Assembly (NCBI GenBank): GCA_016705695.1
Contig: JADJLA010000002.1
Coordinates: 310,001 to 374,000, forward strand
DNA length: 64,000 nucleotides
Origin: Sphingobacteriaceae bacterium
GTDB taxonomy: Bacteria; Bacteroidota; Bacteroidia; B-17B0; Aurantibacillaceae
Reading direction: 5' to 3'
Part shown: positions 54,619 through 62,935 of the stretch, in pieces
Numbering within the stretch: the first letter of the stretch is position 1
How the letters are laid out: every line of letters starts with the position of its first letter
Translations under genes and position numbers: made by a program
Notes under the pieces: generated by a model
Databases searched by the model: none
The model's input: the letters and a program-made list of their open reading frames with translations, nothing else
What the model was told of the DNA's origin: nothing

Positions 54619-54806
54619 GCCTAATTCTTTCCATTTCTATTTAAATATACATTTTTTTCCGCTTTTTCTGAATGCAATACTGCGATGTATCGTAGATTTT
54701 GCGGAAAATGATGCAGGAGCCAGGACGGTTATGACCCAACACCGTAGCTGCAGATGTAATTGCTTTTTTAGATATTTTTTCCTAAATTCGTATTACTAAA
54801 AAACCC

Positions 54807-55049
54807 ATGACGAGTACGGCCTTAAAAAAGAAGATTCACGAATACATTGATATCACAGATGATAAGATATTAATGGCAGTTTATACATTGCTTGAAGCAC
54901 AGGCTAAGGCCTCAGAAAATAAGATCGAATTCAACGATGATATGATCAAGGAATTGGATAAACGCCGGAAATTACATTTGTCGGGAAAATCTAAGTCTTA
55001 CAGCTTTGAAGAAATAAAAAAGCAAGTCCTTTCAAAGCATAAAAAATGA
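54807..55049 (+). CDS. Type II antitoxin (addiction module component)
   Basis: This 80-residue, mostly helical protein (LKKKIHEYIDITDDKILMAVYTLLEAQ, then FNDDMIKELDKRRKLHLSGKSKSYSFEEIKKQVLSK) has the layout of the Bacteroidota addiction-module antitoxin that precedes ParE/RelE toxins. Its stop overlaps the toxin start by 4 nt, as is usual for such pairs. Confidence 0.82.
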   Translation: MTSTALKKKIHEYIDITDDKILMAVYTLLEAQAKASENKIEFNDDMIKELDKRRKLHLSGKSKSYSFEEIKKQVLSKHKK

Positions 55050-55345
55050 AATATATTTTAGTGATAAAAGAGCCTGTGAATATAGAGATCACAGAGGCTT
55101 TTGAATACTATGAAAGAACTCAGATCGGTTTAGGAATTAAGCTTTTAGAAGCTATTGACGAGGCGCTAAAAAGTATCAAGTTAAATCCGGTAGGTTTCCA
55201 AATAAAATATAAGGTTTACAGAACAAGATCCACTAAGCCATTTCCATATGTTTTAATTTATGAAGTAAATAGTAAAGAGATCATTGTGTACCAGTTCTTT
55301 TGCACAAAAAAAGATCCTCGTAAAAAATTCAGAAACAAAAATTAA
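55046..55345 (+). CDS. ParE/RelE family toxin
   Basis: This 99-residue protein has the RelE/ParE fold pattern: an N-terminal strand, helix EAFEYYERTQIGLGIKLLEAIDEALKSIKLNP, then strands with VYRTRSTKPFPYVLIYEV and IIVYQFFCTKKDPRK. It would inhibit translation or gyrase if not bound by the antitoxin encoded 4 nt upstream. Which target applies cannot be told from sequence. Confidence 0.85.
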   Translation: MKYILVIKEPVNIEITEAFEYYERTQIGLGIKLLEAIDEALKSIKLNPVGFQIKYKVYRTRSTKPFPYVLIYEVNSKEIIVYQFFCTKKDPRKKFRNKN

Positions 55346-55348
55346 AAA

Positions 55349-55594
55349 TTGAATGCAAGATGTCTAACCGTTAATACCTCGCTTGAAACTATTTTACCTT
55401 ATTGTAATTTATTGATATGCCATGGAAGAAATGGCACCATCTATCACGGCATAGAGAATAAAACTCCTATGCTTTTTGTAACAAGTCATTTTGAGCAAGA
55501 ATGGAATGTTCAACAGCTCGAAGCTTTACAATTTGGCAAGTGCATTGATGATGATACAGAACAAAGACTGAATGAGATTCTTGCTTTAAACTAA
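55349..55594 (+). pseudogene. C-terminal remnant of a UGT-like glycosyltransferase
   Basis: The frame (81 codons from a TTG) contains LICHGRNGTIYHGIENKTPMLFVTSHFEQEWNVQQLEALQFGKCI. This is the sugar-nucleotide-binding C-terminal part of UDP-glycosyltransferases (HGGxGT and PxxxEQ motifs). The N-terminal 300 or so residues are missing. It follows the toxin-antitoxin pair by 3 nt, which suggests an insertion or recombination scar. Confidence 0.75.
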
Positions 55595-55664
55595 TTCCCC
55601 ATACACTATAAGATCATGAGTTCTATTAGGGGCTCCCTCTTTTGTCTTTTTGCTTTTGACTTTT

Positions 55665-56480
55665 TTAATACTGTTCCTTCTTATTTGGAAAATCTTTACT
55701 CTTTACATCTTTAATATATGATTTGAACGCCATACTCATGCTATCAAATAAATTCAAATAGCGGCGTAAAAAACGTGGTGAGAATTCCTGTGTCATTCCT
55801 AACATATCATGCGTTACTAAAACTTGTCCGTCTACTCCACCACCTGCACCAATTCCTATCACAGGAATTTTTACTGTTTTTGCAACTTTAGTAGCAAGGG
55901 CTGCAGGAATTTTTTCGAGAACCAATGCAAAACATCCGTACTCTTCCAATAAACGCGCATTTTCTAATAATTGTGCGGCCTCATCTTTTTCTTGTGCACG
56001 CACAGCGTATGTTCCAAATTTATAAATACTTTGTGGGGTTAATCCTAAATGTCCCATTACCGGAATACCCGCGGTTAAAATACGTTCAATACTTTCTTTA
56101 ATTTCCTTACCGCCTTCCAACTTTACAGCATGCGCTCCACTCTCTTTCATAATACGAATAGCAGAGTTCAATGCTTCTTTACTATTTGCTTGATAAGCAC
56201 CAAACGGAAGATCCACAACAACCAACGCGCGACTAATAGCGCGAATAACGCTGCTTGCATGATAGATCATTTGATCCAATGTTATTGGTAGCGTAGTTTC
56301 GTGCCCTGCCATTACATTACTGGCGCTATCGCCAACTAATATCACATCAATACCGGCATGGTCAATAATTTTAGCCATGGTATAATCGTAGGCTGTAAGC
56401 ATAGCGATCTTCTCGCCTTTTTGCTTCATTTCCAGAAGGGTGTGTGTGGTTATCTTTTTGTAATGTTTGTTTACCGGCAT
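55665..56480 (-). CDS. panB: 3-methyl-2-oxobutanoate hydroxymethyltransferase PanB
   Basis: PanB makes ketopantoate from 2-oxoisovalerate and methylene-tetrahydrofolate in pantothenate synthesis. The 271-residue TIM barrel shows [44 protein letters not shown], the [12 protein letters not shown] and [16 protein letters not shown] blocks, and [20 protein letters not shown]. All are standard. It is a single gene on this strand. Confidence 0.97.
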   Translation of the reverse strand: MPVNKHYKKITTHTLLEMKQKGEKIAMLTAYDYTMAKIIDHAGIDVILVGDSASNVMAGHETTLPITLDQMIYHASSVIRAISRALVVVDLPFGAYQANSKEALNSAIRIMKESGAHAVKLEGGKEIKESIERILTAGIPVMGHLGLTPQSIYKFGTYAVRAQEKDEAAQLLENARLLEEYGCFALVLEKIPAALATKVAKTVKIPVIGIGAGGGVDGQVLVTHDMLGMTQEFSPRFLRRYLNLFDSMSMAFKSYIKDVKSKDFPNKKEQY

Positions 56481-56534
56481 GGTGCTGTTTTTGGAAGTAT
56501 AAATATAAGGAAAAGCTTGTTCAATAGACCCATT

Positions 56535-56648
56535 TTAGAGGCAGAAACCACGATGAACACGAAGTTTTTCACGAAGAACACAAAGAAAAGCATTGTGGAC
56601 TTCGTGGTTGCCTCTAACTTAGTGTTCTTCGTGGTTTCTGCATCCAAG
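56535..56648. repeat. Self-complementary ACGAAG-word repeat element
   Basis: It begins TTAGAGGCAGAAACCACGA and ends with the near complement (TCGTGGTTTCTGCATCCAA), with repeated CACGAAG and CTTCGTGG words and CCTCTAAC inside. It lies between panB and the T9SS protein gene, is 114 bp long and non-coding. Confidence 0.7.
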
Positions 56649-56655
56649 AGGGAAA

Positions 56656-57984
56656 CTACCTGCCTAAGATCACCTTTTGCGTGATATCATACTTATCTGA
56701 TCGGTAATGGATCAGGTAAACACCCGTTGGCCACGTGTGGGTTTCAATTTCGTGAACTCCGCCTAAATGTATCATTTCACGACCTATCACATCAGTAATT
56801 TCTATTTCAAAATCAGTTTCATTTGAATTTACTTTAAGACTTCCATTAAACGGATTTGGATAAAAATTAATTTCCGGTGTTGCGTGAACTTCCTTTACTC
56901 CCGTATTTGGATAAGTACTTGCCTTGAACCAATAATTAAAACTATTGTTTGAATTATTTAAATTACTGAACTGCACACCCACTTTTCCTGAATCGTTTAC
57001 CATGGATGTAGAAAAATCCACGCTAAGATCCAACGTGTCGTTCGCCGGTACAACAAATGAAATATTATAATCATTTGCAGTATAACAAACATCAGCACAA
57101 AAAGAAGCCGACCATCCGCTTGGTAACGTCTCAAATACTTTTTGCGCCTGTACGGTTACGGGAACAGATTGTGTGTTTACGACCAAAGCATGATCGTATA
57201 ACGTTGATCCGGGAATACCTGATGAATAATTATTGATCACATTCACCGAAAAATGCCCTGGTGCAGTTGTGGTAATGCACGATCCGCTTGTAACACTTAA
57301 ATAATTATCAAGATCACAAAAAATATTATCTGTTGGCTGCTTATGGAACCAACCATGCTTGCTTACAACAACTCCATTCACATCAATTAAATATGAATTG
57401 TTTGGTGCGGGACCAAAATTATTCCACCATTCGTTGCATGGTCCATCAATAAAAACCGGTGCATTTAAACTCACGTAATCACTCATTGTATCCACTAGTT
57501 GTTTTCTATCTGCATAAGTGAGTGGATTTGGGAACAAAATATTATCGTTTATATTTTGATTGGTAACATTTACATTGCCCGAGTAAATCGAAATATTTGT
57601 TGGATGAGCTTCAATGGTATAGATCACAAACACACTTATGGAAGAACCATAGGTGGCCATCACTTGGTTTATTGTTGGAATTTTACCTCTAAACACCGGA
57701 CAAGTTAAACTTCCTGCGATCAAAAGAATTGGTTTGCCGTTTTGTAATTCCTCTGATAAAATAAGTGAATCTCCAAGCAAATTGTACAGCTTAAAATCAT
57801 TAACCGTATTTCCTACTTGATATCCTGAGGTATAAAAACTGCCGGTATAATATGGAGGATAACACAAGGTAGCTGAATTTGCCGGCAGAGTATTTATTCC
57901 AATTGTTGGCAAAAGCTGCGCTTGAACAGTAGTATTGAAACCAAATAACAGAACAATACCTATAAAATACTTTAAACCTCTCAT
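56656..57984 (-). CDS. Secreted deiodinase-like thioredoxin-fold protein with T9SS sorting domain
   Basis: This 442-residue secreted protein has a signal peptide (ending near TTVQAQ) and a thioredoxin-fold domain at about 55-225. It resembles iodothyronine deiodinase-type proteins: AGSLTCPVFRGKIPTINQVM with Cys where deiodinases have Sec, VFVIYTIEAHPTN, and SYLIDVNGVVVSKHGWFH. A beta-rich middle region follows, and a C-terminal type IX secretion sorting domain (INFYPNPFNGSLKV, then GVYLIHYRSDKYDITQKVIL). It would be delivered to the cell surface. Deiodinase activity is not implied; a redox or peroxiredoxin-like role is as likely. Confidence 0.8.
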   Translation of the reverse strand: MRGLKYFIGIVLLFGFNTTVQAQLLPTIGINTLPANSATLCYPPYYTGSFYTSGYQVGNTVNDFKLYNLLGDSLILSEELQNGKPILLIAGSLTCPVFRGKIPTINQVMATYGSSISVFVIYTIEAHPTNISIYSGNVNVTNQNINDNILFPNPLTYADRKQLVDTMSDYVSLNAPVFIDGPCNEWWNNFGPAPNNSYLIDVNGVVVSKHGWFHKQPTDNIFCDLDNYLSVTSGSCITTTAPGHFSVNVINNYSSGIPGSTLYDHALVVNTQSVPVTVQAQKVFETLPSGWSASFCADVCYTANDYNISFVVPANDTLDLSVDFSTSMVNDSGKVGVQFSNLNNSNNSFNYWFKASTYPNTGVKEVHATPEINFYPNPFNGSLKVNSNETDFEIEITDVIGREMIHLGGVHEIETHTWPTGVYLIHYRSDKYDITQKVILGR

Positions 57985-58085
57985 ATATTAAATTTACGCA
58001 AAATAAAAAACCTGCCATGTATTAGACTTAGATTTAACAGAAAGGTTTAGTCCTCAACACTTTTTTAGAGGCAGAAAACAAAAAA

Positions 58086-58105
58086 CCCCGATCTTTCGAT
58101 CAGGG
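58086..58105 (-). terminator. Terminator after the 160-aa secreted protein gene
   Basis: Stem CCCTGATC / GATCGGGG (one bulge), loop GAAA, on the reverse strand followed by T6. It lies 24 nt past the stop of the gene at 58129. Confidence 0.82.
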
Positions 58106-58128
58106 CTCTTAAAAAATAAAACTATCTT

Positions 58129-58611
58129 CTAGTATTTAGAAAAGCCTTGTTTGTCGGTAACCTTGTTCTCGATCAACAAACCAACGCAAGCTGCATCTGT
58201 AGCCTTGTGCTTGTCTTTTTCTGTGGCACCTTGTGGTACTGCAACCTCAATAACTAACTGACGCGTGCTTACACTTTGAAATTCGAATATTTGAGTGTCT
58301 TCAGCAGCTGAGTTATCAAATAATAACTCTTGCGTGCGCCCATCAAATATTTTGTAATTCACTTTATCGCCTAATACAGTTTCGCAACATACAGAGATAC
58401 GGTAATCCATACCTTTGTAAATTACGCAACGTAATTTATTTGTCATTCCTTGAGCAAATAAACCACTTTTACTTTGCGCATTATAGCTCCATTTTTCATT
58501 GGTTTTTTCCAAAATACAATACTTTTTATGGAAGTTACCACAAACGCCGCTTTGCGAGTACACTGAGTAACTAAAGCAAGCAACTAATAAGGTTAATAAT
58601 ATCGTTCTCAT
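58129..58611 (-). CDS. Hypothetical secreted protein (160 aa)
   Basis: This protein has a signal peptide (ILLTLLVACFSYSVYSQ) and about 140 mature residues with several Cys (GVCGNFHKKYCILE, ISVCCETVLG, DAACVGLLIE) that may form disulfides. The middle (KIFDGRTQELLFDNSAAEDTQIFEF) is beta-rich. No family is recognised. It follows the lipoprotein gene by 10 nt and ends at a terminator, so the two form an operon. Confidence 0.7.
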   Translation of the reverse strand: MRTILLTLLVACFSYSVYSQSGVCGNFHKKYCILEKTNEKWSYNAQSKSGLFAQGMTNKLRCVIYKGMDYRISVCCETVLGDKVNYKIFDGRTQELLFDNSAAEDTQIFEFQSVSTRQLVIEVAVPQGATEKDKHKATDAACVGLLIENKVTDKQGFSKY

Positions 58612-58621
58612 TTTTATAGTA

Positions 58622-59527
58622 TTATTTAGTTAATGTATATGAATTTCTTAATGACACAACTTTAGCTACAATTGAAGTGTAAATCTCTTTTGTCATTACT
58701 AATTGTGTACCGCCACCGATAAGTGTTGCTTTTGAATCTTTACCCTTTTTAGCATCAGCAGCAGTAGCTTGTTCAGTTAGCTTATTGTACTCAGCTAATA
58801 AACCTTCAAAATCAGTTTTAACTGCAGCAACGTTTGCATCTGATTCGTGCTTCTTAAGAAACTCTATCAAATTCTCTAAAGTGTATTTTTGATCGGCCAA
58901 ACGCTCAATTACCGGACTGTTTGGCTCCCATTTTGCCAATTGAGTTGCAATGTACAAGCTTTCTAACCATCCACCTGCAACAACGCAAGCTAAAGTTGGA
59001 CCTTGTTTGCTGTCTTCCAAAGCTTCAAATGATGAGAAATAAACATCATCAGTGATCACAGCTAAAGAATCAGGCTTACCTAAATTAGATTCCAAACGTT
59101 TAAGGATCTCAGGTTTAATTGCTGTAGAAACACCAATTTGATCACCCATGATCTTTACTGATTTAAAATATTTAAGTGCTTCTGAACCAATTTCAAAAAT
59201 AGAGCAATAACTAAGATCGCAACTATAGATACCAAAGTTCAGAGCTTTTGATTTAGAATCGTTATAATTTTTTTGATTATCCGGAGGATTCAAAAATGAG
59301 ATGTCCTTTTTCTTAGGATCGCCAACCATTTTAATGAAGGTTAACATTTCACCCGGTGAAGGCACCTGGAAGAAGGTTTCAGAAACCGGTGTGTTCACGG
59401 TCTCTACTTTAGCAGTTGTGTCCATTCCATCTTCAGGACCATCAACTTTCTCGTCCCCACCACCACAGCTTGTAAAGGTCATACTCCCTGCAAGTGTTAA
59501 GCCGATAAGATAATGTAGATTTTTCAT
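58622..59527 (-). CDS. Hypothetical lipoprotein (301 aa)
   Basis: This protein has a lipoprotein signal (lipobox FTSC, then GGGDEK). The mature chain is largely helical (AVIERLADQKYTLENLIEFLKKHESDANVAAVKTDFEGLLAEYNKL) with MLTFIKMVGDPKKKDISFLNPP near the start. A late Gly-rich bit (GGGTQLVMTKEIY) is near the C-terminus. I recognise no family. It starts an operon with the 160-aa secreted protein, and both are probably envelope proteins. Confidence 0.72.
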   Translation of the reverse strand: MKNLHYLIGLTLAGSMTFTSCGGGDEKVDGPEDGMDTTAKVETVNTPVSETFFQVPSPGEMLTFIKMVGDPKKKDISFLNPPDNQKNYNDSKSKALNFGIYSCDLSYCSIFEIGSEALKYFKSVKIMGDQIGVSTAIKPEILKRLESNLGKPDSLAVITDDVYFSSFEALEDSKQGPTLACVVAGGWLESLYIATQLAKWEPNSPVIERLADQKYTLENLIEFLKKHESDANVAAVKTDFEGLLAEYNKLTEQATAADAKKGKDSKATLIGGGTQLVMTKEIYTSIVAKVVSLRNSYTLTK

Positions 59528-59616
59528 ATGGTTTTTTTAGGTTTTTCTTGATTTGATTAATTTATACCTCTTGTTCACTTATAAAGTTACAAAAAAGCTT
59601 TGTTTTAACTGTTTTT

Positions 59617-60813
59617 TTATGATTCTTTAATTAATTTGTTCACCAATGAGGCTGCTTCGTGGAATTCAATTGCCGAATACACCTTTAAACCGCTATCATC
59701 AATTAATTTTTTAGCAGCTTCTGCATTTGTTCCTTGTAAACGCACAATAATAGGCACAGGAATATTTCCAATGTTCTTGTATGCATCAACAACACCTTGC
59801 GCAACGCGATCGCAACGTACAATTCCTCCAAAGATATTTACCAAAATGGCTTTTACTTTTTTATCTTTTAAAATGATCTTGAATGCTTTTTCAACGCGCT
59901 CTGCGTTTGCAGTTCCACCAACGTCCAAAAAGTTTGCAGGCTCTCCACCGCTTAATTTGATGATATCCATTGTAGCCATAGCCAAACCAGCGCCGTTAAC
60001 CATACAACCAACGTTGCCGTCTAATTGCACATAGTTAAGATCTGCTTCGCGCGCTTCCACATCAATAGGATTTTCTTCAGTAACATCACGCATTGCTTCG
60101 TAATCAGGATGACGGAACAAACCGTTATCATCAAACGACACTTTGCTATCTACTGCAATGATCTTATCATCGCTTGTTTTTAAAACAGGATTAATTTCAA
60201 ATAAAGATGCGTCAATACCTTCGTATGCTTTGTATAATGACTGTACAAATTTCACCATCTCCTTAAAAGCGTTTCCACTTAAGCCTAAATTGAAAGCAAT
60301 TTTACGAGCTTGAAAACCTTGAATTCCAACGCGTGGATCAATTTCTTCTTTCCAAATTTTTTCAGGAGTAGTTTCGGCAACATGTTCAATGTCCATACCG
60401 CCTTCAGTACTATATATAATAGTGTTACGACCTTTTGCGCGATCTAATAACACGCTCATATAAAATTCTTTTGTTGGAGAAGCGCCCGGATAATAAACAT
60501 CTTGCGCTACCAATACTTTATTAACCTTTTTACCGGTTGCACTCGTTTGAGGTGTGATCAATTGCATGCCAATAATAGCACCTGCTTTTTCTTTAACTTC
60601 ATCTAGGTTTTTTGCAAGTTTTACCCCACCACCTTTACCACGCCCACCGGCATGAATTTGAGCCTTAATAACAACCCAATCGCTGTTATATTTAGCCTTC
60701 ATTTCTTTAGCAGCGGCAACAGCTTGTTCAACTGTTTCGGCCACTACACCTTCTTGAATTGCAACCCCATAACTTTTGAGGATACTTTTGCCTTGATATT
60801 CGTGAATATTCAT
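59617..60813 (-). CDS. sucC: Succinyl-CoA synthetase beta subunit (ADP-forming)
   Basis: SucC is the nucleotide-binding subunit of succinyl-CoA synthetase, which makes ATP in the TCA cycle. The 398-residue product shows NIHEYQGKSILKSYGVAIQEG, the ATP-grasp HAGGRGKGGGVKLAK loop, and LFEINPVLKTSDD. The CoA ligase block reads GNVGCMVNGAGLAMATMDIIK, then LVNIFGGIVRCDRVAQGV. It is complete. sucD is not adjacent in this window. Confidence 0.97.
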   Translation of the reverse strand: MNIHEYQGKSILKSYGVAIQEGVVAETVEQAVAAAKEMKAKYNSDWVVIKAQIHAGGRGKGGGVKLAKNLDEVKEKAGAIIGMQLITPQTSATGKKVNKVLVAQDVYYPGASPTKEFYMSVLLDRAKGRNTIIYSTEGGMDIEHVAETTPEKIWKEEIDPRVGIQGFQARKIAFNLGLSGNAFKEMVKFVQSLYKAYEGIDASLFEINPVLKTSDDKIIAVDSKVSFDDNGLFRHPDYEAMRDVTEENPIDVEAREADLNYVQLDGNVGCMVNGAGLAMATMDIIKLSGGEPANFLDVGGTANAERVEKAFKIILKDKKVKAILVNIFGGIVRCDRVAQGVVDAYKNIGNIPVPIIVRLQGTNAEAAKKLIDDSGLKVYSAIEFHEAASLVNKLIKES

Positions 60814-60838
60814 ATAGAGAGCGGTATTATACCAGCTT

Positions 60839-60846
60839 CAAATATA
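60839..60846 (-). promoter_or_regulatory. -7 box of sucC
   Basis: The reverse strand reads TATATTTG, a perfect TAnnTTTG box, about 26 nt before the sucC ATG at 60811-60813. No Crp/Fnr-type palindrome is nearby, so it looks like a housekeeping promoter. Confidence 0.6.
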
Positions 60847-60938
60847 GCATTTTTCTTCTGAAATAGTTAATTTTATTAAAAATTGACGGAATAGCCTATT
60901 TTATTGGCTTTTAGCCCGTTATTTGCTTTAAATAGTAC

Positions 60939-62069
60939 ATGAAAAACGCTCACTTTTTAGCCCTTTTTTTTAGCCCGATTTTTAGCTTTTCGCAGATCGA
61001 CTTTTCTACTAAAACAGTGGAGCTCGGAAACGTAAAAGAAGCCTACGAAATTAGGGCCGATATTACCGTAAAAAATACGGGTGCAAAAAAACTATATCTA
61101 TTAAAAGCCGACGGCGAAAAAGGGATAAAAGTTTTTACAAGCAAGAAAACAATTGAGGTAAATGATACCGCTTTGTTGGTTATTTCATTCATTCCCGAAA
61201 GTGCCGGACGCTTTTCGAAAGAGATAAAATTATTTAGTAGCGCGCAACCGGATGCGGTTGAGTTACGCATCAAAGGAAATCTGGAAATTTTAAAAAGCGA
61301 TGATAAAACCGCATGCTTTTATTTTGGAAGACCTAATAAACCGGTAGCTGTAAAAGAAGATGCTATTGTAGTAAATAAACCTATTGAGAAAAGAGACAAC
61401 AGCAATAAAATGCCGGATAATTCCTCGAGTCCGGTTGAGACAAAAACGTTTGTACCTGAGCCGAAAAAGAAAGAGCCAATTGTAGAAACAACACATAGCA
61501 AACTTCCCGAAACACTTTATAAGCCAAATAACCTATTGTTCTTAGTTGACGTAAGTAATTCGATGAAAGATTCGTTGAAATTGCCCTTACTGAAAATAGC
61601 GATCAACAAACTAATTGATGATGTGCGTGATATTGATTTTATAACCTTAGTATGTTACGCGGATAGTGTTAGAGTTTTAGCAGAGAATATAAATGGTTCA
61701 AAAAAAGAAGAGCTCCACACAATTGTAAATGCATTAAAAGCAAGAGGATTAACGAAAGGAAGACAAGCGATCATAAAAAGCGAAAGTGTTTTAATAAACC
61801 ACTACATTAAAGAAGGAAATAACCAAATGATATTGGCTACCGACGGGAAATTTAATTTTTACAGCGAGGATGAAAAAAAGTTCATTGCCCAACAAGAAAA
61901 TAATCCAATTGTAATGAGTGTGATAGGTTTTGGAGATGATAGAGATGCGATAAAAAATTTAAAAGAAATTGCCGAAAAAGGAAAAGGCAGTTTTATTCAT
62001 ATCAAGAAAAAAACAAATTTGGATGAGTTGTTAATGGAGGAAGTGAAAGAAAGAAGTAGGCGTAATTAA
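60939..62069 (+). CDS. Secreted protein with DUF1573-like and von Willebrand A domains
   Basis: This 376-residue protein has a signal peptide (FLALFFSPIFSFSQ). An N-terminal Ig-like domain (ADITVKNTGAKKLYLLKADGEKGIKVF, then VISFIPESAGRFSKEI) resembles DUF1573/ASH. A Pro/Lys/Glu linker leads to a VWA domain (about 195-370): NLLFLVDVSNSMKDSLKLP gives the MIDAS DxSxS, and MILATDGKFNF the second acidic site. It could bind a metal and a protein ligand at the cell surface; the partner is not known. Confidence 0.82.
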   Translation: MKNAHFLALFFSPIFSFSQIDFSTKTVELGNVKEAYEIRADITVKNTGAKKLYLLKADGEKGIKVFTSKKTIEVNDTALLVISFIPESAGRFSKEIKLFSSAQPDAVELRIKGNLEILKSDDKTACFYFGRPNKPVAVKEDAIVVNKPIEKRDNSNKMPDNSSSPVETKTFVPEPKKKEPIVETTHSKLPETLYKPNNLLFLVDVSNSMKDSLKLPLLKIAINKLIDDVRDIDFITLVCYADSVRVLAENINGSKKEELHTIVNALKARGLTKGRQAIIKSESVLINHYIKEGNNQMILATDGKFNFYSEDEKKFIAQQENNPIVMSVIGFGDDRDAIKNLKEIAEKGKGSFIHIKKKTNLDELLMEEVKERSRRN

Positions 62070-62122
62070 TTAAATTTTGCTAAAATATTTAAGCAAGCTC
62101 ATAATAAGACTACCTTTATTAA

Positions 62123-62632
62123 ATGAAAAAATTTGTGATCATATTAGTAAGCGTACTAAGCGCGCAATTATATAGTTGCCAAACAAACACCGCACAAAAA
62201 ACCGAAAGTAAAGAATCAAAACCTATGGAAACCTCCTATAAAAAAACCGATGAAGAGTGGAAAAAACAATTAACGCCTGAGCAATACCACGTATTGCGTG
62301 AAAAAGGAACTGAACGACCTTTTACAGGTAAATTTACATTAACCACAGATAAAGGCATTTACACTTGCGCAGGTTGCAATACCGAATTGTTTACCAGCGA
62401 CCAAAAATTTGATAGCCATTGCGGATGGCCAAGTTTTGATAACGAAATAGGCAAAGGTGAGAAGATCTTAAAGATAAAAGATAATACCTTAGGAATGACG
62501 CGCACAGAAATTGTTTGCGCAAAATGCGGCGGACACCTTGGTCATATTTTTGATGATGGCCCAACACAAACCGGGCAGCGCTATTGCGTGAATAGTTTAA
62601 GTTTGGATTTTAAGCCTGCTGATAAGAAGTAA
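62123..62632 (+). CDS. msrB: Peptide-methionine (R)-S-oxide reductase MsrB, lipoprotein
   Basis: MsrB reduces Met-R-sulfoxide. The 169-residue product has a lipoprotein signal (lipobox LYSC), a Ser/Lys-rich linker and the full MsrB domain: KGIYTCAGCNTELFTSDQKFDSHCGWPSF, with zinc Cys pairs CAGC and CAKC, then CGGHLGHIFDDGP. It ends with RYCVNSLSLDF, which carries the catalytic Cys. Lipidation suggests repair of envelope proteins. Confidence 0.95.
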   Translation: MKKFVIILVSVLSAQLYSCQTNTAQKTESKESKPMETSYKKTDEEWKKQLTPEQYHVLREKGTERPFTGKFTLTTDKGIYTCAGCNTELFTSDQKFDSHCGWPSFDNEIGKGEKILKIKDNTLGMTRTEIVCAKCGGHLGHIFDDGPTQTGQRYCVNSLSLDFKPADKK

Positions 62633-62657
62633 AGAAAGCCCTCCATCATTTTTTTCG

Positions 62658-62928
62658 TTAGAGGCAGAAACCGCAAAGCATCTTCGATGTTCGCAAAGTT
62701 TTACGCAAAGAACGCAAAGCCCATCTAATCGCAAAAGGTAATTAAGAAGGCAAAGAAGCTGCACTTACGCAAAGAGCTACCGTATTTTACTTTCGAAGAA
62801 TATAGGTTATTTAGTCTCTTTGCGAAACCGTAGGTCTTTGCCTTCTTTGAGTAATGGTGATAAAACTTAGCGTACTTTGCGCCTCCTTTGCGAAAAGCGC
62901 GAAGCGCCTTTGCGGTTTCTGCTTCTAA
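62658..62928. repeat. Inverted-repeat element with GCAAAG words
   Basis: The 271-bp segment begins TTAGAGGCAGAAACCGCAAAG and ends with its complement (20 of 21 bases), with many CGCAAAG / CTTTGCG words between. The 303-nt gap between msrB and the next gene holds only this element. It belongs to the same set as 51707, 53037 and 56535. Confidence 0.8.
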
Positions 62929-62935
62929 AATTGAT

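Larger units (their letters stand above)
54197..54695. mobile_element. Inverted-repeat-bounded patch with Hint and tRNA fragments
   Basis: A 23-bp perfect inverted repeat (54218-54240 and 54652-54674) is flanked by a second near-perfect 14-bp pair (54197-54210 and 54682-54695). The left arm is itself palindromic (CTACGATACATCGTAG). The 411 bp inside hold a PT-Hint-like coding remnant and a piece of the initiator tRNA. No transposase is present. It may be a MITE-like unit or a scar of several insertions. Confidence 0.6.
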
